From Colwellia sp. 12G3 (lineage in GTDB: Bacteria > Pseudomonadota > Gammaproteobacteria > Enterobacterales > Alteromonadaceae), in NCBI RefSeq assembly GCF_002836775.1, contig NZ_PJAQ01000066.1, positions 434,001 through 498,000 on the forward strand: DNA of 64,000 nt, given 5' to 3'. Positions 28,296-36,170 of the stretch are shown piece after piece. The notes below the pieces were generated by a model. The model worked only from the letters and a program-made list of their open reading frames with translations, searched no databases and was not told the DNA's origin. The translations under genes were made by a program, and so were the position numbers. Every line of letters begins with the position of its first letter. Position 1 is the stretch's first letter.

Positions 28296-28309
28296 TGACA
28301 ACGCTGTCA
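28296..28309. promoter_or_regulatory. NagR-type operator before nagK
   Basis: TGACAACGCTGTCA, one base off consensus. ATGACA is followed after 17 bases by TAAGAT, giving nagK-nagA-nagP their own regulated promoter 60 bases before the nagK ATG. Confidence 0.8.
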
Positions 28310-28368
28310 TTTCTAGCTAAGATGAAAAAATAAAAATTAATCGTATATGCATTTAACATGGGGTTGGT

Positions 28369-29283
28369 ATGTTAACAAGTAGTGACAAAAGCAATGAATT
28401 ATTTTTAGGTATTGATGGCGGTGGTAGTAAATGTAAAGCCATTATTATGAATAAAGATAATAAAATACTTGGTACAGGCATTTCAGGTCCAGGCAATCCG
28501 TTACATGGTTTTGAGCAAGCGACACACTCAATTACTGAATCAGCAAAGTTAGCACTTGAAGATGCTGGCTTAACACATATAGCACTAAGTGAATTAGTTG
28601 CTGGTGTCGGTTTAGCAGGAGTCAATATACCTGTGCTGTTTGATAAAATGGCCGATTGGCATCATCCCTTTAAAACTATTCATTTAGCAACTGATTTATT
28701 AATCGCTTGTTTAGGTGCACATGATGGCGGTGATGGTGCTGTTATTATTAGTGGTACTGGATCATGTGGTTTTTCTTGTGTAGATGAGCAGCATAGTATT
28801 GTAGGTGCTCACGGTTTTCCTCACGGTGATAAAGGTAGTGGTGCTTGGTTTGGCTTACAAGGTGTAAAACAAGTTTTATTATCCCTTGATGGTTTGGTTG
28901 AGCCAACATTAATGTCAGCTGTACTTTTGCAGAAGCTGAACTGTAAAGATGATACCGATCTTGTCGAAGCGGTTGCTAGTCAAAAAGCGACATTCTATGC
29001 ACAGCAAGCGAACTTAGTGTTTGATGCTGCAGAGCTTGGTGATGAAGTCGCTTTAGCTATTGTTAATGAAGGTGCAGAATATATTAATAGTATCGCACGT
29101 ACTTTAATGGCTAAAAATCCACCTCGACTGTCTATGCTTGGTGGTTTAACACCGAGATTAAAGTCTTGGTTGGCAGATAATATTAAATCAAACTTAGCAG
29201 AGCCATTACATGAGCCGGAAGTTGGCTCGGTACTGTTTGCTCGACAGCAAGAGGCTAAGAAGTCTGTTCAGCAATCGGCATAA
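28369..29283 (+). CDS. nagK: N-acetylglucosamine kinase
   Basis: Cytosolic ATP-dependent kinase that makes GlcNAc-6-P after sugar import by a non-PTS route, 304 residues. It belongs to the BadF/BadG/BcrA/BcrD ATPase family: phosphate-1 loop GIDGGGSKCKAII near residue 12, phosphate-2 VISGTGSCGFS near 126, and MLGGLTPRL near 262. It is unrelated to E. coli ROK-type NagK, as known for Shewanella and relatives. Preceded by its own NagR-type operator; nagA follows 51 bases later. Confidence 0.9.
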   Translation: MLTSSDKSNELFLGIDGGGSKCKAIIMNKDNKILGTGISGPGNPLHGFEQATHSITESAKLALEDAGLTHIALSELVAGVGLAGVNIPVLFDKMADWHHPFKTIHLATDLLIACLGAHDGGDGAVIISGTGSCGFSCVDEQHSIVGAHGFPHGDKGSGAWFGLQGVKQVLLSLDGLVEPTLMSAVLLQKLNCKDDTDLVEAVASQKATFYAQQANLVFDAAELGDEVALAIVNEGAEYINSIARTLMAKNPPRLSMLGGLTPRLKSWLADNIKSNLAEPLHEPEVGSVLFARQQEAKKSVQQSA

Positions 29284-29334
29284 TGGCAGTATAATCTCGC
29301 TTTACCCATTGAACTTGATAATCTAGGACAACTA

Positions 29335-30465
29335 ATGACACAAACACGCTTTCATGCTCAACGCCTTTTTGACGGACAAGTTTTTCTTGATGATCAAGTG
29401 TTGACTATAGTAGACGGTAAAATTACCGATATTGACCAAGACACTAGTCAAGTCGACGTGATTGCTACGGGTTTAGTTGTTCCTGGTTATATCGATTTAC
29501 AAGTTAACGGCGGTGGTGGGGCATTATTCAATGACTCACCATCGGTTGATAATTTAAAAATTATCATGGCTGCTCATGCTCGATTTGGCACTACAGCGAT
29601 GATGCCGACGCTAATTACCGATAAATTTGAAGTGATGCAGCAAGCTGCAGACGCCATTGCTCAAGCAATATTAGAAGGCGTCCCTGGTATTATCGGTGTT
29701 CACTTTGAAGGGCCGCATTTATCTGTTGAGAAAAAAGGCACCCATTGTGCTGATTATATCCGTCCTATTTCAGATGATGAATGGCAGGTTCTCTCTCGCC
29801 AAGACATTGGCCAAGTTATCGTAACTCTTGCACCAGAGAACGTCTGTGCTGAAGATGTTACACGTATGGTTGAGTTAGGCATTAAAGTTTGCCTAGGTCA
29901 TACCAATGCAGATTATCAAACGGCTCAACAGGCTATCGATGCCGGAGCCACAGGCTTTACTCATTTATTTAATGCAATGTCGCCATTGCAAGGTCGTGAG
30001 CCTGGTGTTGTTGGGGCGGCGCTGTTAAATAACAGCACAAGTTGCGGCTTAATTGTTGATGGCTTTCATGTTGATTACGCCACTTGTAAATTAGCGATTC
30101 AAGCTAAGCCAAAAGGCAAAATATTCTTAGTTACCGATGCAATGCCTCCGGTGGGTACAGATCAAACCCAATTCGCTTTATACGATCGTATTGTTTATGT
30201 TGATAACGGCAAACTTACCTCAACAACAGGCGAGTTAGCGGGATCTTCATTAACTATGGCAAGTGCAGTAAAGAATACTCATCAAGGCTTAGGCATTGAG
30301 TTAGGCGAAGCAATTCGTATGGCCAGTTTATATCCGGCACAATACTTATATCAAAACCAAACAGTCATTCGTGGTGAGCTTACTCAAGGAAAACAAGCTG
30401 ATATGGTCGTATTAAATGATGATTTATCAGTGAAAGAGACCTGGATTGCAGGTGAAAAATTTTAG
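29335..30465 (+). CDS. nagA: N-acetylglucosamine-6-phosphate deacetylase
   Basis: Amidohydrolase that removes acetate from GlcNAc-6-P to give glucosamine-6-P, 376 residues. Metal and substrate residues are recognisable in HFEGPHLS (Glu), LGHTNADY (His), FTHLFNAMSPLQGREPG (His) and the catalytic Asp of LVTDAMPPVG. No signal peptide. It follows nagK and precedes the transporter gene at 36-60 bases, consistent with one transcript. Confidence 0.95.
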   Translation: MTQTRFHAQRLFDGQVFLDDQVLTIVDGKITDIDQDTSQVDVIATGLVVPGYIDLQVNGGGGALFNDSPSVDNLKIIMAAHARFGTTAMMPTLITDKFEVMQQAADAIAQAILEGVPGIIGVHFEGPHLSVEKKGTHCADYIRPISDDEWQVLSRQDIGQVIVTLAPENVCAEDVTRMVELGIKVCLGHTNADYQTAQQAIDAGATGFTHLFNAMSPLQGREPGVVGAALLNNSTSCGLIVDGFHVDYATCKLAIQAKPKGKIFLVTDAMPPVGTDQTQFALYDRIVYVDNGKLTSTTGELAGSSLTMASAVKNTHQGLGIELGEAIRMASLYPAQYLYQNQTVIRGELTQGKQADMVVLNDDLSVKETWIAGEKF

Positions 30466-30522
30466 TTTACCCATTCAATTTAAGCAATAATTATAACAAT
30501 AATGCAAGTTAACGAGGAAGTT

Positions 30523-31836
30523 ATGGAAATGTCTTTAACACAAGAGAAAAAACAGAGTAATGCACTGCCGATGGTAATCGTCGCAGGGCTATTTTTTATC
30601 CTAGGTTTTGCTACCTGGCTAAACGGCTCCTTAATGCCGTACTTGCAACAAATTCTGCAATTAACTCCCTTTCAAGCATCGCTAATATTATTCTCTTTTT
30701 ATATTGCTGTAACCTTTACAGCTTTACCGTCTGCGGCAATTATTCGCAAAGTCGGGTACAAAAATGGTATGGCATTGGGTATGGGTACTATGATGATTGC
30801 TGGTTTACTTTTTATTCCGGCAGCTAAAACCCAAATTTTTCCATTATTCTTACTTGCTCAATTAGTTATGGGTGCAGGGCAAACGTTATTACAAACAGCG
30901 GTTAATCCTTATGTGGTACGTATTGGTCCTGAAGAATCAGCAGCAGCACGTATTTCAATTATGGGTATCTTAAATAAAGGCGCGGGTGTTGTTGCACCAA
31001 TCGTTTTTACCGCCTTAATCTTAAGTGGCTTTAGTGGTACTGTTGGTACTGAGTTAAGCCAAATTCAAATTGATGCCATGGCTGATAAATTAATTTTACC
31101 TTACCTAGGTATGGCTTTATTTATTGGTATTCTTGGTTTTGCAGTTAAAAAATCTCCTTTACCTGAGCTAGCTAGCGAAGCAGAGGAAGGTGAAGCTGAT
31201 CATAAAGGTCAATTAAAAGAAGCGCTTTCTCATCCTAATTTAGCTTTGGGTGTTGTCGCATTATTTTTATATGTCGCAGTAGAAGTTATCGCTGGTGATA
31301 CTATTGGAGCGTTCGCACTTGCATTAGGTGTTGAAAACTACAGTGTAATGACGTCATATACCATGGGATGTATGGTGCTTGGTTACATTTTAGGTATCGC
31401 GCTTATTCCTCGCTTTATCTCACAACAAAAAGCATTGATGGTCTCAGCCGTTTTAGGTTTGGCATTAAGTTTTGGTGTTATCTTCGGAGATAATAATTCA
31501 TTTGCTATAGCTAACTCGTTATCGTTTATTCTCGGTGGTGCTCAGTTACCAGATACCTTGATATTAATTGCTTTCTTAGGACTTGCTAACGCGATTGTAT
31601 GGCCTGCTGTTTTCCCATTAGCACTTTCAGGTGTTGGCAAATTAACTAGTGTTGGCTCTGCTCTTTTAGTGATGGGTATTTCAGGGGGCGCTTTTGGTCC
31701 ATTATTTTGGAGCTTAGTAAGTGGTACTAGCGGACAGGCAATAGATCTTCAAAGTGGTTATGTTGTAATGTTACCTTGTTATTTATTTATTCTATTCTAC
31801 GCTGTCAAAGGCTGTAAAATGAAATCTTGGAAATAG
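30523..31836 (+). CDS. nagP: GlcNAc transporter NagP, MFS
   Basis: Inner-membrane sugar:cation symporter of the major facilitator superfamily (FucP/GluP/NagP group), 437 residues with about twelve membrane segments. LNGSLMPYLQQILQLTPFQASLI near the first helix and NPYVVRIGPEESAAARIS near residue 130 are the group's landmarks. I start at the ATG at 30523, which has GAGGAAGT directly before it; an ATG at 30502 would add seven residues. Last gene of the hex operon. Substrate inferred from context. Confidence 0.88.
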   Translation: MEMSLTQEKKQSNALPMVIVAGLFFILGFATWLNGSLMPYLQQILQLTPFQASLILFSFYIAVTFTALPSAAIIRKVGYKNGMALGMGTMMIAGLLFIPAAKTQIFPLFLLAQLVMGAGQTLLQTAVNPYVVRIGPEESAAARISIMGILNKGAGVVAPIVFTALILSGFSGTVGTELSQIQIDAMADKLILPYLGMALFIGILGFAVKKSPLPELASEAEEGEADHKGQLKEALSHPNLALGVVALFLYVAVEVIAGDTIGAFALALGVENYSVMTSYTMGCMVLGYILGIALIPRFISQQKALMVSAVLGLALSFGVIFGDNNSFAIANSLSFILGGAQLPDTLILIAFLGLANAIVWPAVFPLALSGVGKLTSVGSALLVMGISGGAFGPLFWSLVSGTSGQAIDLQSGYVVMLPCYLFILFYAVKGCKMKSWK

Positions 31837-31860
31837 ACAGTGTTTAGTTATGCCTAGCTA

Positions 31861-32126
31861 TATACCCAATCAACCTCAAGATGCAGGATTCAGCTGGAAT
31901 TATAAACGCCTTTAAGCAAGGCATTGATTGAAAAGAATGGTTATTCCCTTATCGAAATCAATAACGTAGCATAAAGCGTTTATAAACCAGCCCTGTGGGG
32001 ACGGCTGAGTAAATCATATTCATCGTTGCGTATGTAATTAAGGGAATTACCCTTAGTAAAATACGCGCCTTGATTATGAATCACCCAGCCGTCCTGAAGC
32101 GAGCATCTTGAGGTTGTTTGGGTATA
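31861..32126. mobile_element. MITE-like element with 24-base terminal inverted repeats
   Basis: The 266-base stretch begins TATACCCAATCAACCTCAAG and ends with its inverse; the two 24-base termini differ at one position. The arms continue as an imperfect palindrome (GGTTATTCCCTTAT near 31940 against ATTAAGGGAATTACC near 32040), so a long hairpin is possible. There is no credible coding frame. Both ends abut TA, and TAGCTA occurs next to each end. This is the form of a miniature inverted-repeat transposable element moved in trans. Confidence 0.65.
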
Positions 32127-32179
32127 GTTAGCTATGTTTAATATTGCTAGATAAAATAGCACTTTAAACGCTCAGTAAG

Positions 32180-32229
32180 AAAACCTCGATACAGCCTTAT
32201 TTTATATAGGCCTTATTGAGGTTTTTTTA
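32180..32229 (+). terminator. Terminator-like hairpin beyond the MITE-like element
   Basis: AAACCTCGATA pairs with TATTGAGGTTT (one mismatch), with a run of seven T after it. It could terminate the nagP transcript if that runs through the element. Confidence 0.6.
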
Positions 32230-32461
32230 TAGCATTAATTCAACAGGTTAGCGGATTGTGGTAAGACTTGAAATATATTGTTAATAATCGTTTAAAACAT
32301 GAGTAACTGGTTGTGCAGGTATTGACCTACTGGTCGAACCATATTAATATTACATCAAGCTTAAGGTCTGACCACTTTTATGGCATTGGGAAGTAAAAAT
32401 TATCTTAAGTAGAGTTTAAGAATCATAAACTTTGTATAAAAGCACTTAAAAGGATTTATTT

Positions 32462-32676
32462 ATGGGTGAAGCTAAAAGGAAAGTTACCGTTATCTATTGT
32501 TGTGATGATGACTTAGCCATGTATAGAAAAACACAGAGTTTTAATTTAAACGCCTATGGCGATATGATTATTCCACAAGAATTTAAACGTGGAAAACCAT
32601 AGTGGCAGTGTGCGATGGTGATATTAATGTCATCAATAGTGTAGGTGATAAGCTGGTTGACGAAAACTGGTATTAA
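32462..32676 (+). pseudogene. Frameshifted small protein gene, TIGR02922-like
   Basis: An ATG at 32462 with AAAGGA before it opens a frame (VTVIYCCDDDLAMYRKTQSF) that stops at TAG 32600-32602 after 46 codons. Adding one A to the AAAA run at 32593-32596 joins it smoothly to a downstream frame (VAVCDGDINVINSVGD ... ENWY) ending at TAA 32674-32676, for about 71 residues. The whole resembles a small family of Colwellia and Shewanella that I recall as TIGR02922, of unknown function. Either a decayed gene or a sequencing indel. Confidence 0.65.
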
Positions 32677-32715
32677 GACCGCAATATCTGAATAAAAATC
32701 GTAAAATTAAAATAA

Positions 32716-32744
32716 AAAAAGGTGACAATAATGTCACCTTTTTT
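32716..32744. terminator. Bidirectional terminator before ccmE end
   Basis: Perfect stem AAAAAGGTGACA / TGTCACCTTTTT with a 4-base loop, A run on one side and T run on the other. It serves the minus-strand ccmABCDE operon and the small gene. Confidence 0.88.
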
Positions 32745-32795
32745 GTGTCTAATATAGACTAACCAGACTAATTTCTTAATCCGATAGCTATGATT

Positions 32796-33332
32796 TTAAT
32801 AGCTGTTAGTTTTTTTACTTTCTAATTGTTTTTCACTGTAAGTTGCTTTGTCGTGTTTCTGACCCGCAGCTTCAGCTAATTCAGCCGGCATATAGTTTTC
32901 ATCATGCTTAGCAAGTACTTCACTCGCTTCAATACTTAAACCCGTTGGTGGATGCTCTGTCAACGTACCATTAGCGACAATGCCTTGCCCTTCACGAAAT
33001 AGATCAGGCAAAATCCCTTCATAATATACAGTAATCATAGGATCACTGTCTTTGAAAACGATAGGCATGGTCATATCGCTAAGTCTAAATGATACTTTTA
33101 AGCTTTCAGGATCGCGCTTAACTGAGCCAGGGACCACTAAACCACCGATCCGAATACGTTGACCCAGACTTGGCATTAAACCCGTCTCTTTTTTACCTTG
33201 GGTGATCTCTGACGGAGTAAAAAATAAATCAATATTCTGACTCAAAGCATAAAGTACAAGCCCTGATACAACACCAATACCAATTAGGATTGAGCCAACA
33301 ATGGCAAGTCGTTTTTTACGGCGTGGATTCAT
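32796..33332 (-). CDS. ccmE: Heme chaperone CcmE
   Basis: Periplasm-facing heme chaperone of cytochrome c maturation system I, 178 residues. A single N-terminal anchor (about residues 9-30) precedes the OB-fold domain ([22 protein letters not shown]). The heme-attaching His is in [12 protein letters not shown] near residue 145. The C-terminal tail is long, basic and flexible, as usual. Its start codon overlaps the end of ccmD. Last gene of ccmABCDE. Confidence 0.94.
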   Translation of the reverse strand: MNPRRKKRLAIVGSILIGIGVVSGLVLYALSQNIDLFFTPSEITQGKKETGLMPSLGQRIRIGGLVVPGSVKRDPESLKVSFRLSDMTMPIVFKDSDPMITVYYEGILPDLFREGQGIVANGTLTEHPPTGLSIEASEVLAKHDENYMPAELAEAAGQKHDKATYSEKQLESKKTNSY

Positions 33333-33565
33333 TATTCAGTTACCTCGTTTAATGCTTCATTTTGTTTTTTACGTAGCTCTTTCGCTTGTCGAAGCTTATC
33401 TTCTCGTTGCTTTCGCTTTACAATTTGCGTGATTATTTTCTGATGACCCGCTTTAGAACTGATCAATAACAGGGTAAGTATCAAAGCTGCCGCACCAAAA
33501 GAAAGCCAGACATAAAAGCCATAACCGCCCATATTGATGAAATCGCTGAAACTATTAAATTGCAT
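33332..33565 (-). CDS. ccmD: Heme exporter protein CcmD
   Basis: Small membrane protein of 77 residues that helps release holo-CcmE from the CcmABC complex. One membrane helix (about 15-38, [20 protein letters not shown]) is followed by a highly charged tail. Position between ccmC and ccmE and the size identify it; sequence conservation in this family is low. Confidence 0.88.
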   Translation of the reverse strand: MQFNSFSDFINMGGYGFYVWLSFGAAALILTLLLISSKAGHQKIITQIVKRKQREDKLRQAKELRKKQNEALNEVTE

Positions 33566-33618
33566 TAAATGCTCTCCAATTACGCACTGATTTTAGTGTT
33601 GTTTTGTGTTACTTAGTG

Positions 33619-34365
33619 TTATTTAACTGTGCTTTGTTGTACTAGTTCGCGCACCCAAGGTCGAATGCTGTTGCGAGCTAGAATTTCATTTCGAAAGCGT
33701 AGACATATAATCACACTGACTAATAATGAAAAACCAATAAAACAAAAGATAAATGGCCATAGCATATCAAGTGACATGGATGGCTTGCCTAATTTACTCA
33801 CCGTAGAGCCTTGATGAAGGGTATTCCACCACTCTACTGAGTATTTAATTATTGGGATGTTTATTACGCCTACGAGGGTAAGTATTCCTGCCGCTTTACC
33901 TGCTAAGTTTTTATCTTCAAATGCGTTATGCAAGGCTATTACCCCTAGATATAAAAACAGTAAAATGAGTTCAGAGGTTAAACGAGCATCCCAAATCCAC
34001 CACGTTCCCCACATTGGTTTACCCCAAGCAGCACCCGTTATTAACGCTATTGCAGTAAACGCAGCGCCAACGGGCGCCATAGCAGCAGCGGACGCGTCAG
34101 CAAGTTTTAATTGCCATACTAAGCTGCTAAATGCGGCTATTGCCATGGCAACATAAATACCCATAGATAAAGAAGCGGCAGGTACATGGATGTAGAAAAT
34201 ACGAAAGCTGTGTCCTTGCTGATAATCGGCAGGGGCAAACAGTAATGCCCAGACTAAGCCAATAGTTAGAAATATAACCGTCAAGGCGCTTAACCAAGGT
34301 AATAATTTATTAGTAAAGTGATAAGACACTTCTGGATTTGCATAAGGATGTAACCATTTCCACAT
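33619..34365 (-). CDS. ccmC: Heme exporter/ligase CcmC
   Basis: Inner-membrane protein of 248 residues with six membrane segments that presents heme to CcmE. The tryptophan-rich WWD motif is intact (WGKPMWGTWWIWDARLTSELILL near residue 115), with flanking histidines in FRIFYIHVPAA and WWNTLHQGST as probable axial ligands. Its start overlaps the ccmB stop by one base. Confidence 0.94.
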   Translation of the reverse strand: MWKWLHPYANPEVSYHFTNKLLPWLSALTVIFLTIGLVWALLFAPADYQQGHSFRIFYIHVPAASLSMGIYVAMAIAAFSSLVWQLKLADASAAAMAPVGAAFTAIALITGAAWGKPMWGTWWIWDARLTSELILLFLYLGVIALHNAFEDKNLAGKAAGILTLVGVINIPIIKYSVEWWNTLHQGSTVSKLGKPSMSLDMLWPFIFCFIGFSLLVSVIICLRFRNEILARNSIRPWVRELVQQSTVK

Positions 34366-35165
34366 CAGTTGGTACTCACTTTTAGGGCAGCTCCAACAGC
34401 AAAAGGAGCGAGCGTTAAAGATCCAAAGAATAATGCGGCGATTATAGCAAGTTGGCCGCTGTAAGGTAAACCAAGCGCAGCTGTATCGATCGCGCTGGTG
34501 GCAAAAATTAATACCGGAATATAAAGAGGTAAAACAAGTAAACTCAGTAATACTCCGCCTTTTTTTATGCCTACTGTTAGCGCAACACCAACTGCACCAA
34601 GTAAGCTAAGTACAGGCGTGCCAAGTAATAAAGTAAGCAATAAAGCGGTATAGCTTTGTTCGTTTAAATGCAATAACACAGCTAACAGTGGTGCTATTAA
34701 GAGAAGCGGTAAACCCGTTATTAACCAATGAGCAAATATTTTTGCTAATACTAAGACAAATATCGGATGAGGACTCAGTAACATTTGTTCTAGTGAACCA
34801 TCGAGGTGATCCGATTTAAATAAGCGATCTAATGATAATAGGGTGGCGAGTAGGGCGGCTACCCAAATAATTCCTGGCGCTATACGGCTGAGGGTTTGTG
34901 CTTCTGGTCCAATACCTAAAGGGAAAAGCGTTACCACAATAACAAAAAATAATAATGGATTGATAATGTCATCTTTATGACGCATCGCAATAGTAAGATC
35001 ACGTTTTAATACCAACATAAAGGCGTGACGATAAGACAAATGTTGAGGTGACTGAGCGATACTTTTCAAAGCGGTATTTTCTATTATGCTATTCTCTATC
35101 AAAGTATCATCGAGAGTAACGGCTAATTTTTCAGTCTCTAGAGCAGACGGGGCTTTTAAGGTCAT
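34365..35165 (-). CDS. ccmB: Heme exporter permease CcmB
   Basis: Permease of the CcmAB ABC complex with about six membrane segments. INPLLFFVIVVTLFPLGIGPE is the family signature near residue 68. From the first ATG the protein has 266 residues, about 45 more than E. coli CcmB (220). Starting at the internal Met49 (base 35021, MLVLKRDLTIAMRHK) would give the usual length. Neither site has a strong ribosome binding site, so the N-terminus is uncertain. Confidence 0.9.
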   Translation of the reverse strand: MTLKAPSALETEKLAVTLDDTLIENSIIENTALKSIAQSPQHLSYRHAFMLVLKRDLTIAMRHKDDIINPLLFFVIVVTLFPLGIGPEAQTLSRIAPGIIWVAALLATLLSLDRLFKSDHLDGSLEQMLLSPHPIFVLVLAKIFAHWLITGLPLLLIAPLLAVLLHLNEQSYTALLLTLLLGTPVLSLLGAVGVALTVGIKKGGVLLSLLVLPLYIPVLIFATSAIDTAALGLPYSGQLAIIAALFFGSLTLAPFAVGAALKVSTN

Positions 35166-35203
35166 TCGGTTATTTTCTCTAAACGCTCTAAAAGGAATAC
35201 ATA

Positions 35204-35872
35204 TTAATCAAAAGCACTATCATAGCTATAATCTAAGGTGATCTTTTTGACTTGTTCAGGTTTAATGCTAATTAAATCTTGGTGCGTGGTTAAAATAACA
35301 CAACCACCGCGCTCTGCATGTGCAGAAAATAATTTCTCTAAGCTGGCAACACCTTGTTTATCAATGGCAGTAAAAGGTTCATCTAAAATCCAAATAGGTG
35401 CATTACTTTGATATAAACGGGCTAAGGCAATACGTCTATGTTGACCTGCACTTAAATGTGACGCTAAGCTGTCTTCAAAGCCAGCAAGGTTTACCTTGGC
35501 TAAATAAGCTAAGTTTTCTTCGGTTTTGTTGCCATGTAAAGCCAAATTAAAATCAAGGTTTTCTTCTGCAGTCATTTCGCCCTTTACGCCTGATAAATGG
35601 CCAAAATACAGCAAATTTTGATGAAACTCTTCTCTACAGTAATTAATTACCTGGTTTTTATATAAAATTTTGCCGTCATAGGGTTGAGACAGTCCGGATA
35701 AAATACGTAATAAACTCGTTTTACCTGAGCCATTAGGACCTTCAACTTGCACTATGTCTCCCGGATTAATTTCCAGAGATAGTTCATCAAATAATAAGCG
35801 CTCTTCTCGTATGCAGGTTAGATTTACTGCACTGATCAAAGGTGTTGAGATTTTTTTTGGCAATATATTCAC
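35204..35872 (-). CDS. ccmA: Heme exporter ATPase CcmA
   Basis: ATP-binding subunit of the CcmABCD complex, 222 residues. Walker [10 protein letters not shown] near residue 40, signature [14 protein letters not shown] near 140 (the LSAGQ variant is normal for CcmA) and Walker [13 protein letters not shown] near 160. ATP hydrolysis drives release of heme-loaded CcmE. First gene of ccmABCDE, divergent from ccmF across 298 bases. Confidence 0.94.
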   Translation of the reverse strand: MNILPKKISTPLISAVNLTCIREERLLFDELSLEINPGDIVQVEGPNGSGKTSLLRILSGLSQPYDGKILYKNQVINYCREEFHQNLLYFGHLSGVKGEMTAEENLDFNLALHGNKTEENLAYLAKVNLAGFEDSLASHLSAGQHRRIALARLYQSNAPIWILDEPFTAIDKQGVASLEKLFSAHAERGGCVILTTHQDLISIKPEQVKKITLDYSYDSAFD

Positions 35873-36170
35873 TTATTTCTTAATCTACGTTTTTTAAATT
35901 CTATGCATCAAGCTAGGGGACTGAATTCTAGCGTATGTTTGTCGAATAATTCTTGATATGGATCGTATAATCACTTTGGACGATATAATACCATAGCCGA
36001 TATTAACATAGCCCAATAAACTTGTAACATTATGAAACAACTTGAGCAGTTAATTTACATTAATATTTAACCTCATAAAATGTTAGTATGACGCGATAAT
36101 TTTTAACCTCATTAGTATTGATAACAATCACTAAAGGTTAATTGTTTTTTGAAGTAGAGCGGAGAACCCA
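35873..36170. other. Divergent promoter region of the two ccm operons
   Basis: About 300 AT-rich bases between ccmA and ccmF. TATAAT-like boxes occur at about 35966 and 35983. A partial FNR-like sequence (TTGAT, 4 bases, ATCGT) at 35953-35966 is too weak to call. No gene is seen. Confidence 0.4.

Noticed and set aside
35953..35966. FNR-like sequence TTGAT(4)ATCGT between ccmA and ccmF
   Set aside because: The second half-site has two mismatches; too weak in AT-rich DNA to call a site.
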